64,000 nucleotides of DNA from the NCBI GenBank assembly GCA_963714145.1, contig OY970235.1:8990001-9054000 (forward strand). Direction: 5' to 3'. Made by a program: the position numbers and the translations under genes. Source of the DNA: JBBWZH01 sp035544115 (GTDB lineage: Bacteria > Actinomycetota > Actinomycetes > Mycobacteriales > CADCTP01). Positions 16,743 to 25,244 of the stretch are shown piece by piece (the stretch's first letter is position 1; each line of letters starts with the position of its first letter). The notes beneath the pieces are model-generated. The model did no database searches and was not told where the DNA came from. It saw only the letters and a program-made list of their open reading frames with translations.

Positions 16743-17054
16743 TCAGCGGCGCAGGATGGTGCGGATCTCGGCCAGCATCTTGGCTGGTTTGGAGAGCACA
16801 GCGCCCGGCAGCGAGGCGGCGAACCGGACCGGGTGTCGGATCGCCCGGCGCGCCATCCGGCCCGGCTTGCTCAGCAGCCGCTGCTCCAGGTCCTGCACGT
16901 ACGCGCTGCGCAGATCGCCCTCCTCGTGCCGCACCCGGTACCCGCAGGAGGTGCAGCGGGACGAGGCGAGCAGCCGGCCGGCGTACCGGAGTTCGTGCAC
17001 GGACAGCTGCCGGCAGCTGTCGCAGACCAGCTCCACCCGGTGGACGTCGCCCAT
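16743..17054 (-). CDS. Small zinc-ribbon protein
   Basis: 103 residues with two CxxC pairs (LVCDSCRQ and SRCTSCGY) that form a zinc ribbon in the first 45 residues. A basic, helical C-terminal half follows (RMARRAIRHPVRFAASLPGAVLSKPAKML). The ATG follows directly after the TGA of the IspD-like gene, so the two are cotranscribed and probably coupled. I recall similar small proteins (annotated bh protein) next to IspD-like genes in actinobacteria, but no function is known to me. Confidence 0.8.
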   Translation of the reverse strand: MGDVHRVELVCDSCRQLSVHELRYAGRLLASSRCTSCGYRVRHEEGDLRSAYVQDLEQRLLSKPGRMARRAIRHPVRFAASLPGAVLSKPAKMLAEIRTILRR

Positions 17055-17777
17055 TCAGGACACCCGGTAGTCCGCCAGGGCGAGCAGCCGCTCGGCCAGG
17101 AACAGGTCCTGCGGGTAGGTCACCTTGATGTTGCGCGGGTCGCCGGCGAGGCAGTGCACCGGCAGCCCGCCGTACTGCTCCATGCAGGCCGAGGTGTCGG
17201 TGCCGACGAACCCGTCCCGGGCGGCGCACTCGTAGGCGTCCAGCAGCGGGCCGGCCCGGAACGCCTGCGGTGTCTGCATCCGGACCAACCGGCGGCCGGC
17301 CGGCTCGGCCACCACGCCGGCGGTCGGGTGCGGCACGCCGGCGTCCTCCAGCGGCAGGCCGGGCACCGCGGCGCCGTAGACCCGGGCCGCGTCGATCGTG
17401 TCGGCGATCAGCCGGCGACCGGCCAGCGGGCGGGCACCGTCGTGGATCGCGACCACATCGACCGCTCCGTGCCGGATCGCCGGCGCCAGGTGGGCCAGCG
17501 CCTGGTATTCGGAGTGGTGCCGGCTCGGCCCGCCGTCGACGATCTCCACCTTGGCCCGGACCTCGCGGTCGACGGTCTCCTCGGCCAGCGACCGGTCGGC
17601 CGGCCGCACCACCAGCACCAGCCGGCGCACGGTGGTCACGTCGGCGAACGCCTGCAGCGCCCAGGACACCAGCCGGCGCCCGGCGAGCGGCAGGTAGACC
17701 TTGTTGCCGTCGCCGCCCACCCGGGTGCCGCTGCCGCCGGCCAGCACCACTGCCGCCGCAACCGGAGTGACCGCCAC
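17055..17777 (-). CDS. Second IspD/TarI-like cytidylyltransferase
   Basis: 240 residues from the GTG at 17777, with TACCGT ending 6 bases upstream (leaderless). It has VVLAGGSGTRVGGDGNKVYLPLAG at the nucleotide loop, AIHDGARPL, QTPQAFR, TDTSACMEQYGG and an intact NIKVTYPQDL. It belongs to the IspD/TarI family, so it transfers CMP from CTP to a sugar-alcohol phosphate: methylerythritol phosphate (IspD) or ribitol phosphate (TarI). The stretch AARVYGAAVPGLPLED is somewhat TarI-like, but the two activities cannot be separated by eye. It forms an operon with the zinc-ribbon gene. Confidence 0.82.
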   Translation of the reverse strand: MAVTPVAAAVVLAGGSGTRVGGDGNKVYLPLAGRRLVSWALQAFADVTTVRRLVLVVRPADRSLAEETVDREVRAKVEIVDGGPSRHHSEYQALAHLAPAIRHGAVDVVAIHDGARPLAGRRLIADTIDAARVYGAAVPGLPLEDAGVPHPTAGVVAEPAGRRLVRMQTPQAFRAGPLLDAYECAARDGFVGTDTSACMEQYGGLPVHCLAGDPRNIKVTYPQDLFLAERLLALADYRVS

Positions 17778-17783
17778 CAGATG

Positions 17784-17789
17784 ACGGTA
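17784..17789 (-). promoter_or_regulatory. Leaderless -10 element for the second IspD-like gene
   Basis: TACCGT on the minus strand ends exactly 6 bases before the GTG start, with no ribosome binding site between. Confidence 0.5.
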
Positions 17790-17811
17790 ACCCGGCCCGG
17801 CCATCACCCGC

Positions 17812-19407
17812 TCACCCTCCGCCCAGCAACTGGTCCGGCGCGGCGGTCAGTTCGGTCAGTTCGGCCAGCAGCCGAGCGGCGTCCGCACCGTCTGCCGCGC
17901 GGTGGTCGACGGTCAGCCCGACCGTGCAGCTGACCCGGGCGGCCAGCCCGCCACCGGGCAGCACCCTCGGCTGCGGCCCGATCCGTCCCAGCGACAGGAT
18001 CGTCGCCTGCGGTGGGGTGAGCAGCGCCTGGAACGAGTCAACGCCGAAGCCGCCCAGACTGGACACGGTCGTCGTCGCACCGTCCAGATCGGACGGTCGC
18101 AGCCGGCCGGTCCGGGCCCGTTCGGCGACCCGGCGGACGGCTCTGTCCAATTCGGACAGCGACCCACGGTCGGGCGCCGGCAGGACGGGAGCGAGCAGGC
18201 CGACCGGGGTGTCCACGGCCAACGCGACGGTGATCTCGGGCTGCTCCCGCGGGCCGTCCGGCCCCCAGCTGGCGTTCAGCTCCGGATGCTGGCGCAGCGC
18301 GGTGGCGAACGCGCGGATCAGCAGCGTGGTCCACCCGACCCGGACCGCGGCCCGGGCCTGGTCGAGCGCGGCCAGGTCGAGCGTGCTGAACACGGTGAAC
18401 TGGGGCACCGCGGCGCTGGCCGTCATCACCCGGGCCACCGCCGCCCGGACCGACCGCCGCCGAGTGGCGAGCGCGTCCGCGAATCCGGGGTCCACACCGG
18501 ACGGTGCCGCGGTGGTGGCCGCCGGCTCCGCCGCGCGGGTTGGGGCCGCCGGTCCGCTCGTGACCGGCTGGGGCTGGCTCGGCCGCCCGGCCGCTGGCTG
18601 GCCGGCTGTCGGCTGCGCTGTTGCTGGCTGGCCGGCTGCCGGCGGCTGGGTCGCTGCCGGCTCGGTGGCGCTCCGGGTTCCGGTGTCGGCCGACTGCGAG
18701 CGGGCGGGGGCCGGCTGCCTGGCGGCGGCGCGCTCCACGTCGGCCAGGCTGATCGCGCCGGACGGCCCGGTGCCGGTCAGGTCGTCCAGCCTGATGCCGA
18801 GCTCACCGGCCCGGCGGCGCGCACCGGGCAGGGCCGGTTTCGGCCCGCGCCGGGACGGCGGCGTCGGCCGCTCGGGCTGACCACCGGCGGCGGTTGTGGA
18901 GCCGGCGGCGGTCGTGGCGTCGCCGGCCGTGGCGCCAGCCGAGCCGACCGACGGCTCGGCAGCGTCCGGGGCGCCGGCCTCGGCCGCTGGACTGTCGGGG
19001 ACGGCGGCCAGCGGCGCGGCGTTGGCCGTGTCGGTCCCGGCCGTGGCCGGTTGGCCCACGCCGTCCCGGGCAATGGCGGTGTCCGTGCCGTCGCTGCCTG
19101 GCCCAGGCGGCGCGGTGGTGGGGTCCGGCCCGGCTGGGGTGAAGAGGTCGCCGAGCAGGTCGTCGGCTTCGGTGCGGATGTAGGCGATGGGTGCGCCGAC
19201 CGGGACGGTGGCGCTGGCGTTGGCGACGATCCGGTCCAGGATGCCGTCGACCGGGGCCTCGACCTCCATGTCGACCTTGTCGGTGAGTACCTCGCAGACG
19301 ACCTCGCCGGCGCTGACCGGATCGCCGGCCTGCTTGCGCCAGCCGATGACCTCGCCCTCGGACATCGTCATCGACATCTTCGGCATGATCAGCGGGATCT
19401 CCGGCAT
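17812..19407 (-). CDS. 2-oxoacid dehydrogenase E2 (dihydrolipoyl acyltransferase)
   Basis: 531 residues. A single lipoyl domain (about 1-80) carries the modified lysine K44 in EVLTDKVDME. A Pro/Ala/Thr-rich linker, a peripheral-subunit-binding domain (about 188-230, ARRRAGELGIRLDDLTGTGPSGAI) and a second long Ala/Pro linker of about 85 residues follow. The C-terminal catalytic domain ends with the DHRAADG active-site motif. E2 passes the acyl group from lipoate to CoA. The ATG overlaps the E1 beta stop by one base (TGATG). No E3 gene is in the window. Substrate (pyruvate, acetoin or branched-chain oxoacids) is not certain. Confidence 0.93.
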   Translation of the reverse strand: MPEIPLIMPKMSMTMSEGEVIGWRKQAGDPVSAGEVVCEVLTDKVDMEVEAPVDGILDRIVANASATVPVGAPIAYIRTEADDLLGDLFTPAGPDPTTAPPGPGSDGTDTAIARDGVGQPATAGTDTANAAPLAAVPDSPAAEAGAPDAAEPSVGSAGATAGDATTAAGSTTAAGGQPERPTPPSRRGPKPALPGARRRAGELGIRLDDLTGTGPSGAISLADVERAAARQPAPARSQSADTGTRSATEPAATQPPAAGQPATAQPTAGQPAAGRPSQPQPVTSGPAAPTRAAEPAATTAAPSGVDPGFADALATRRRSVRAAVARVMTASAAVPQFTVFSTLDLAALDQARAAVRVGWTTLLIRAFATALRQHPELNASWGPDGPREQPEITVALAVDTPVGLLAPVLPAPDRGSLSELDRAVRRVAERARTGRLRPSDLDGATTTVSSLGGFGVDSFQALLTPPQATILSLGRIGPQPRVLPGGGLAARVSCTVGLTVDHRAADGADAARLLAELTELTAAPDQLLGGG

Positions 19408-20570
19408 CAGGACCCCCGGACCAGATCGCGGACCGCGGCGACGACATCCGGCAACTGCGGGACGCTGGCCCGCTCCAGTTGCGGCGCGTACGGGATCGGC
19501 GCGTCCAGCCCGGCCAGCCGGACCACCGGCGCCAGCAGCGAGTACAGCGCGTCGGACTCGGCGATCCGGGCGGCCACCTCGGCCATGAAGCCGACGTGCC
19601 GCGGCGCCTCCTGCACCAGCACCACCCGGCCGGTGCCGCGGACCGCGGCCAGTACGGTGTCCGCGTCGAACGGGGACAGCGTCCGCGGGTCCACCACGGT
19701 CGCCTCGATCCCGTCCGAAGCGGACAGTTCGGCGGCCGCGTCCAGGGCCCGGCCGACCATCACGCCGGTGGCGACGATCGTGACGTCGTCGCCCTGCCGG
19801 CGGACCGCGGCCCGGCCCAGCGGCACCCGCTCGGCCGCCTCCGGTACCGGGCCGGAGGTCTTGTAGAGCAGCTTGTGCTCCAGCACCAGCACCGGGTTCG
19901 GGTCGTCGATCGCGGCCAGCAGCAGGCCCTTCGCATCCGCCGCGGTGGCCGGCATGACCACCTTGAGCCCGGGTACGTGCGCGAACCAGGCCTCCAGCGA
20001 CTGCGAGTGCTGCGCGGCGGCGCCGGTGCCGGAGCCGGACGGGGCGCGCAGCACCATCGGCACGCTGGCCGCGCCGCCGAGCATGAAGTGGATCTTGGCG
20101 GCCTGGTTCACGATCTGGTCCATCGCCTGTGCGGTGAAGTCGGAGAACTGGATCTCCACCACCGGCCGCATCCCGACCATCGCGGCGCCTACCGCTGCGC
20201 CGACGATGCCGAGCTCGGAGATCGGGGTGTCGCGCACCCGCTCGGCGCCGAACCGCTCGTACAGGCCGGCGGTGACGCCGAACGCGCCGCCGTACACGCC
20301 GATGTCCTCGCCGAGCAGGAAGACTCGCTCGTCCGCGGCCATCGCCTGGGCCAACGCCTCCCGTACCGCCTCGGCGTAGCTCAGCGTCCGCTCCCCGCCG
20401 CCGGCCGCGTCGCCGGCCGCGCCGGCCGGACCGGTACCGCCGGCCGCGCCGGCTTCACCGGCCGCAGCGCCGGCCGAGCCGGAGTCGCCGGCCGTCCCGT
20501 CCTCCCCGGCCGGACCGCCGGTGGGCGGGTTCGGTCCGGAGTGGACGGTGCCGGCTGCGGTGGCGGTCAT
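19407..20570 (-). CDS. 2-oxoacid dehydrogenase E1 beta
   Basis: 387 residues. The transketolase-like fold begins near residue 63 (LSYAEAVREALAQAMAADERVFLLGEDIGVYGG) and includes IQFSDFTAQAMDQIVNQAAK and the C-terminal VVLVQEAPRHVGFMAEV segment. It forms the heterotetramer that decarboxylates the 2-oxoacid with E1 alpha. The first 60 residues are an unusual Gly/Ala/Pro-rich tail not needed for the fold; a later start is possible, but the ATG at 20570 overlaps the E1 alpha stop as ATGA, which supports it. Confidence 0.93.
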   Translation of the reverse strand: MTATAAGTVHSGPNPPTGGPAGEDGTAGDSGSAGAAAGEAGAAGGTGPAGAAGDAAGGGERTLSYAEAVREALAQAMAADERVFLLGEDIGVYGGAFGVTAGLYERFGAERVRDTPISELGIVGAAVGAAMVGMRPVVEIQFSDFTAQAMDQIVNQAAKIHFMLGGAASVPMVLRAPSGSGTGAAAQHSQSLEAWFAHVPGLKVVMPATAADAKGLLLAAIDDPNPVLVLEHKLLYKTSGPVPEAAERVPLGRAAVRRQGDDVTIVATGVMVGRALDAAAELSASDGIEATVVDPRTLSPFDADTVLAAVRGTGRVVLVQEAPRHVGFMAEVAARIAESDALYSLLAPVVRLAGLDAPIPYAPQLERASVPQLPDVVAAVRDLVRGS

Positions 20571-21574
20571 CCGGCGCCCCCCTCGGCGTCGGCGTAGACC
20601 GCGGCGAGCAGGCCGTCCGGGGTGGCCGCCGGGGCGGACCGGGCCTCCCGGACGGCCGAGCGGATCGCATCCCGGGCCGCCGACCGGGCACCGTCCAATT
20701 CGGACCCGGTCAGCGTGCCGGCGTCCAGCACGGTGGCGGCGAACGCGGCGATCGGGTCGCGGGCGCGCCACTCGTCGATCTCGGCGCGGCTGCGGTAGAG
20801 GTTCTTGTCGCTCTTGGAGTGGCCCTTCCAGCGGTAGGTGACCGCCTCCACCAGGGTGGGGCCGTCGCCGGCCCGGGCCCGCGCCACCGCCGCGCCGACC
20901 GCCTCGTACACCGCCTGCACGTCGTTGCCGTCGACGGTGCGGCCCGGTAGCCCGTACGCGGCGGCGCGGTCGGCCAGGTGCGGCACGTTGGCCGCGCGGG
21001 TGGCCGCCATCGACATGCCGTACTGGTTGTTCTCGCAGCAGAACACGACCGGCAGCGACCAGATGGCGGCCAGGTTCACCGCCTCGTGGAAGGCGCCCTC
21101 GTTGGTGGCGCCATCGCCGAAGAACGCCAGCGCGACCCGATCCCGGCCCTGCAGGCGTTGCGCGAGCGCGGCGCCGACCGCGATCGGGATGCCGCCGGCC
21201 ACGATCCCGTTGGCGCCGAGGTTCCCGGTGGCCACGTCGGCGATGTGCATCGAGCCGCCGCGGCCGCGGCAGTAGCCGGTCTCCTTGCCCAGGAGTTCGG
21301 CCATCATCCGGGTCAGGTCGGCGCCGCGGGCGATGCAGTGGCCGTGCCCGCGGTGGGTCGACGTGATCAGGTCGCCGTCGGACAGGGCGAGGCAGCCGCC
21401 GGTGGCGGTGGCCTCCTGCCCGATCGACAGGTGCATCGTGCCGTGCATCAGGCCGCGGGCGAACAGGTCGTCGACGGCTTCCTCGAACAACCGGATCCGC
21501 CACATGGTGGCGAGCACGCCGGTCGCGGTCGCTTTGTCCGCGGCGAGCCGGCTATCGGTTTCCAGCGCGGGCAC
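20567..21574 (-). CDS. 2-oxoacid dehydrogenase E1 alpha
   Basis: 335 residues from the GTG at 21574 with GGGAGG 4 bases upstream. The thiamine-diphosphate motif is GDGATNEGAFHEAVNLAAIWSLPVVFCCENN (GDG...NN), and the STHRGHGHCIARG and GKETGYCRGRGGSMHIAD segments are those of the pyruvate/acetoin E1 alpha type. It starts the E1 alpha-E1 beta-E2 operon. A palindromic operator candidate lies just upstream (21593-21608), shared with the SorC regulator gene. Confidence 0.93.
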   Translation of the reverse strand: MPALETDSRLAADKATATGVLATMWRIRLFEEAVDDLFARGLMHGTMHLSIGQEATATGGCLALSDGDLITSTHRGHGHCIARGADLTRMMAELLGKETGYCRGRGGSMHIADVATGNLGANGIVAGGIPIAVGAALAQRLQGRDRVALAFFGDGATNEGAFHEAVNLAAIWSLPVVFCCENNQYGMSMAATRAANVPHLADRAAAYGLPGRTVDGNDVQAVYEAVGAAVARARAGDGPTLVEAVTYRWKGHSKSDKNLYRSRAEIDEWRARDPIAAFAATVLDAGTLTGSELDGARSAARDAIRSAVREARSAPAATPDGLLAAVYADAEGGAG

Positions 21575-21592
21575 CGCGCCTCCCAGGGGTTG

Positions 21593-21608
21593 TTCACAAA
21601 TGTGACAA
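21593..21608. promoter_or_regulatory. Operator candidate before the E1 alpha operon
   Basis: TTCACAAATGTGACAA contains the palindrome TCACA-AA-TGTGA. It matches 13 of 16 bases of a site at the start of the SorC-type regulator gene (23625-23640). It sits 19 bases before the E1 alpha start, in the divergent region with ptsI. Confidence 0.45.
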
Positions 21609-21786
21609 CGATTGGACCGTTGCTCAGGCAGTGGTAACACGCGGTCCGGCCGGCCGTCCAGTGCCCGCAGCCCGATCCGGCCGGCCGGCCTTGACATGCA
21701 GGCGGCGGTGGAATCAGATGCGGCAGGATTGTCCCTGTCCGCAGTGGGCCAGTTGCTCCGCGGTGGACCGACCGCAAGGAGGCGGC

Positions 21787-23460
21787 ATGCGGGAGCTGCG
21801 CGGCATCGGGGTCAGCGCCGGGACGGTCGTCGGGCCGGTGGCCCGGTTCGTCCGCGAACTGGTCGAGCCGGCCGCGGACCCGGCGCCGGACGACCCGGCC
21901 GCGGAGGTCGGCCGGCTGGCCGCCGCGCTGGCCGACACCGCCGCGGAGCTGGAGCAGCGGGCGGCGGCGGTGTCCGGCCCGGCCGCCGAGGTGCTGGAGG
22001 CGACCGCGTTGATGGCCGCCGACCCGGGGCTCGCCGACGGCGCCACCGCGGCGGTGCGGGACCGCAAGCTGCCGGCGGCCCGGGCGGTCTGGGAGGCGTT
22101 CGCCGGCTACCGGGAGGCGCTCGCCGCGGCCGGTGGCTACCTGGCCGCCCGGGTGGCCGATCTGGACGACGTCCGGGACCGGGTGGTGGCCCGGCTGCTC
22201 GGCGTCCCGCTGCCCGGCGTGCCGGACCCGGGCCACCCGTTCGTCCTGGTCGCCGCCGACCTGGCCCCTGCCGACACCGCCACCCTGCGCCCGGACGTGG
22301 TGCTCGCGATCGTCACCGAGCAGGGCGGCCCCACCTCGCACACCGCGATCCTGGCCAACGCGCTGGGCATCCCCGCGGTCGTCGCGTGTCCGGGCGCACT
22401 GTCCATAGCGGACGGAACGGTCGTCGCGGTGGACGGCGGTGCCGGCGCGGTCACCGTCGAGCCGGAGCGGTCCACTGTGGACGAGTTCGAGCGGCGGACG
22501 GCGGCCCGGGCGGCCGCCCGCGGCACGGTCACCGGGGTCGGCCGCACGTCCGACGGGGCCGAGGTCGCGCTGCTGGCCAACGTCGGCGACGCGGCCGGGA
22601 TGACCGCGGCGATGGCCGCCGGCGCCGGTGGGGTCGGCCTGTTCCGCACCGAGTTCCTGTTCCTGGACCGGACCACCGCGCCCGGCCGGGCCGAGCAGGT
22701 GGCCGCCTACCGGGCGGTGTTCGAGCAGGCCGGCGGCCACCGGGTGGTGGTGCGGACGCTGGACGCCGGCGCCGACAAGCCGCTGCCGTTCCTCGGCCTG
22801 GAACCGGAGCCGAACCCGGCCCTCGGCGTGCGCGGGCTGCGGACCGCGGCGGCGCGGCCGGAGATCCTGGCCGAGCAGTTGGCCGCGATCGCCGAGGCGT
22901 CCACCGGGACGGACGCGGACGTCTGGGTGATGGCGCCGATGGTGTCCACTCCGGACGAAGCCGCTGATTTCGTCGGGCAGGCACACGCTGCCGGGCTGCG
23001 TCCGGCCGGGATCATGGTGGAGGTGCCGGCGGTCGCGCTCACCGCCACCGCCTGCCTGTCCGAAGTGGACTTCGCCAGCATCGGCACCAACGACCTCGGC
23101 CAGTACGCGCTGGCGGCGGACCGGCAGTCGGCCGCGCTGGCCGGGCTGACCAGCCCGTGGCAGCCGGGCCTGCTGCGGCTGGTCGCGCTGACCGCCGGCG
23201 CCGGCAAGGAACTCGGCCGCCCGGTCGGGGTGTGCGGCGAGGCGGCCGGCGACCCGGGGCTCGCGGTGGTGCTGGTCGGTCTCGGCGTGACCAGCCTGTC
23301 GATGACCCCGCGCTCGCTGGCCGCCGTGTCGGCCGCGCTGGCCAGCGTCGACCTGGCCGGCGCGCAGGAGCTGGCCGCCCGGGTGCTGGCGGCCCGCAGC
23401 GCGGGCGATGCCCGCGACCTGGCCCGGGCGGCCCTGCCCGTCCTGGCCGACCTCGGCTGA
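21787..23460 (+). CDS. ptsI: PTS enzyme I (phosphoenolpyruvate-protein phosphotransferase)
   Basis: 557 residues. ATG with AAGGAGG 6 bases upstream. The phosphorylated histidine lies in GGPTSHTAILANALGIPAVV, the PEP-binding barrel carries GVGLFRTEFLFLDR and SIGTNDLGQYALAADR, and the catalytic cysteine lies in GVCGEAAGDP. Enzyme I takes phosphate from PEP and gives it to HPr, starting the PTS chain in the cytoplasm. No HPr gene is in the window. Its position before the glucitol-type PTS operon suggests it serves that system. Confidence 0.96.
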   Translation: MRELRGIGVSAGTVVGPVARFVRELVEPAADPAPDDPAAEVGRLAAALADTAAELEQRAAAVSGPAAEVLEATALMAADPGLADGATAAVRDRKLPAARAVWEAFAGYREALAAAGGYLAARVADLDDVRDRVVARLLGVPLPGVPDPGHPFVLVAADLAPADTATLRPDVVLAIVTEQGGPTSHTAILANALGIPAVVACPGALSIADGTVVAVDGGAGAVTVEPERSTVDEFERRTAARAAARGTVTGVGRTSDGAEVALLANVGDAAGMTAAMAAGAGGVGLFRTEFLFLDRTTAPGRAEQVAAYRAVFEQAGGHRVVVRTLDAGADKPLPFLGLEPEPNPALGVRGLRTAAARPEILAEQLAAIAEASTGTDADVWVMAPMVSTPDEAADFVGQAHAAGLRPAGIMVEVPAVALTATACLSEVDFASIGTNDLGQYALAADRQSAALAGLTSPWQPGLLRLVALTAGAGKELGRPVGVCGEAAGDPGLAVVLVGLGVTSLSMTPRSLAAVSAALASVDLAGAQELAARVLAARSAGDARDLARAALPVLADLG

Positions 23461-23461
23461 T

Positions 23462-23480
23462 CCCGCCGCGCTCCGGCGGG
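23462..23480 (+). terminator. Short hairpin after ptsI
   Basis: CCCGCCG (23462-23468), loop CGCTC, CGGCGGG (23474-23480), starting one base after the ptsI stop. Only 7 bp, so possibly a weak terminator. Confidence 0.4.
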
Positions 23481-23624
23481 CGGCGGCCCGGAAGGCCCAC
23501 TGGGGCTGAGGTTTCCGGCGGTTCGCCGACTTTCGGTGCCGTTCTGGCGCCGTAACTTTCGCGTTGCTCTTGTGTGTGCCGCCGATCACATGCTACCAAT
23601 CTGCCGGACATAAGTGCGGAGCGA

Positions 23625-23640
23625 TTCACGGATGTGACGA
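23625..23640. promoter_or_regulatory. Operator candidate at the SorC regulator start
   Basis: TTCACGGATGTGACGA, matching the site before E1 alpha at 13 of 16 positions. It ends on the first base of the chosen start codon, so binding there would repress the regulator's own gene. Confidence 0.45.
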
Positions 23641-24668
23641 TGCCTGCAGCGCGCGACGACACCGACCTGGTGAAGGCGGCTCGCCTGTACTTCCAGGACG
23701 GGCTGTCCCAACACGAGGTGGCCGCCGCGCTGGGCACCAGCCGGTCGAACGTCTCCCGGATGCTGGCCGCGGCGCGGGAGCGCGGCATCGTGCAGATCCG
23801 CATCTGCGACCCGGCCGGCCGGGACAACCAGCTGGAGGAGCAGCTGGCCGAGCGGTTCGGGCTGGCCGAGGTGCGGGTGGCCACGTTCGAGCCGGGGCAG
23901 CCGGCGCTGGCGAAGGTCGGGCAGCTCGGCTCGGCCTGGCTGCTGGACACCCTGCGCGACGGCCAGACCGTCGCGCTGTCCTGGGGCCTCGCCCTGCAGC
24001 AGCTGGTCTGGGCGACCACCACCGACCGGCCCCGGCACGTCGAGCTGGTCCAGCTGGTCGGCGGGCTGTCCCCGGTCGCGCAGGCCACCACCGGGCAGGA
24101 GCTCGTCCGCGAGCTGGCCGCCCGGCTCGGCGCCACCTACCGGTACCTGCACGCGCCGGCGCTGCTGCAGTCGCCGGCCGCCCGGGCCGCGCTGGAGTCC
24201 GAGCGGTCGGTGGCCGACGCGCTGCAAGCCGCCCGCCGCGCGGACATCGCGCTGGTCGGCATCGGCGCGGTCGGCGTCGGCTCCAGCCGGTACGTGATCG
24301 AGGCGCTCGGGCTGACCGCGGCCGAGCAGGCCGAGTTCGAGGCGGCGGCGCCGGTCGGCGACGTTTGCGCCCGCTACTACAACCTGGACGGCCGGCCGGT
24401 CGGTGGCCCGGTGGACGACCGGGTGCTCGCGGTCAGCCTGGCCGACCTGCGGCACGTGCCGACGGTGGTCGGGCTGGCCAGCGGCCGGGAGAAGGCGCCG
24501 GGAATTCTCGGCGCGCTCCGCGGCCGGGTGGTGGACGTGCTGGTGTGCGATGCCAGCGCGGCACGCGGCGTGCTGGCCCTGGACCGGGATGTGTCCCGGG
24601 CCGCGGCCGGCCGCTCGGCACAACCGCGCGAGCGTGCCTCGCGCAAATCGCGCGGCAGCCCCGGCTGA
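23640..24668 (+). CDS. SorC/DeoR-type sugar-responsive regulator
   Basis: 342 residues from the ATG at 23640 (a GTG at 23634 is an alternative; neither has a good ribosome binding site). The N-terminal helix-turn-helix is LVKAARLYFQDGLSQHEVAAALGTSRSNVSRMLAAARERGIV (about 9-50). The rest is the SorC sugar-binding domain (DTLRDGQTVALSWGLALQQLV, ADIALVGIGAVG, VVGLASGREKAPGILGALRGRVVDVLVCD). SorC-family proteins bind a phosphorylated sugar and control the neighbouring sugar operon. Here that is the glucitol-type PTS that follows. The C-terminal 25 residues are a basic Arg/Ser/Ala tail. Confidence 0.88.
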   Translation: MPAARDDTDLVKAARLYFQDGLSQHEVAAALGTSRSNVSRMLAAARERGIVQIRICDPAGRDNQLEEQLAERFGLAEVRVATFEPGQPALAKVGQLGSAWLLDTLRDGQTVALSWGLALQQLVWATTTDRPRHVELVQLVGGLSPVAQATTGQELVRELAARLGATYRYLHAPALLQSPAARAALESERSVADALQAARRADIALVGIGAVGVGSSRYVIEALGLTAAEQAEFEAAAPVGDVCARYYNLDGRPVGGPVDDRVLAVSLADLRHVPTVVGLASGREKAPGILGALRGRVVDVLVCDASAARGVLALDRDVSRAAAGRSAQPRERASRKSRGSPG

Positions 24669-24721
24669 CGCGCGGCTCCCCGGACAGGCCCTGACCTCGC
24701 CACCCCGGAAGGAGACCCCGG

Positions 24722-25144
24722 ATGAGCAACATCGCCTGGGTACTGCTCGTGCTCGCTGGCTGCTGGCTGTTGCAGCTCGGCCTGACCTGGCGGCAGGCCC
24801 GCCGGTTCACCGCGGCGGTGTCCACGATGCGCCGGCAGAGCGGCGGTCGGGTGTCGATCGGGATGGGCAAGCGCCGGTTCCGCAAGGCGTACGTCGCGCT
24901 TGCGGTCGAAGGGGTCACGGTGACCCGGGCGCTGGTGCTGACCGGAACCACCGTGCTGGCGGACGCCCGCCCGGAACCGCTGCTGGTCGGCGGCCGGCTG
25001 GGTGAGCTGGCCCGTGGCCGGGTAGCGCCCCAGCTGCCCGAGCAGATCCGCACCGCGGCCATTCAGGCCGCCGGTTTCCTCTCCCGGAAAGCCGCGCCGG
25101 ACGAGGTCCGGGCGACCGCGCCGGACCAGGCGCGCACCAGGTGA
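24722..25144 (+). CDS. srlM: GutM-type glucitol operon activator
   Basis: 140 residues, ATG with AAGGAG 7 bases upstream. An N-terminal hydrophobic helix (IAWVLLVLAGCWLLQLGL) is followed by a small soluble domain (FTAAVSTMRRQSGGRVSIGMGKRRFRKAYVALAVEGVTVTRALVLTG). This is the GutM/SrlM family, found almost only in glucitol PTS operons, where it acts as an accessory activator. The last 25 residues are poorly conserved in character. Confidence 0.82.
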   Translation: MSNIAWVLLVLAGCWLLQLGLTWRQARRFTAAVSTMRRQSGGRVSIGMGKRRFRKAYVALAVEGVTVTRALVLTGTTVLADARPEPLLVGGRLGELARGRVAPQLPEQIRTAAIQAAGFLSRKAAPDEVRATAPDQARTR

Positions 25145-25244
25145 GGGGCCCGCCGGCCGGTGCACACCGGCGGGCGGGAGGTTCGGACGCCGGCATCGCC
25201 CCGGCGGATCCAGCAGTTCTCATCAAGCACAGGAGGGGGCTCAG

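Noticed and set aside
21593..21608. CRP-type binding site
   Set aside because: CRP sites read TGTGA-N6-TCACA; here the arms are in the opposite order (TCACA-NN-TGTGA).
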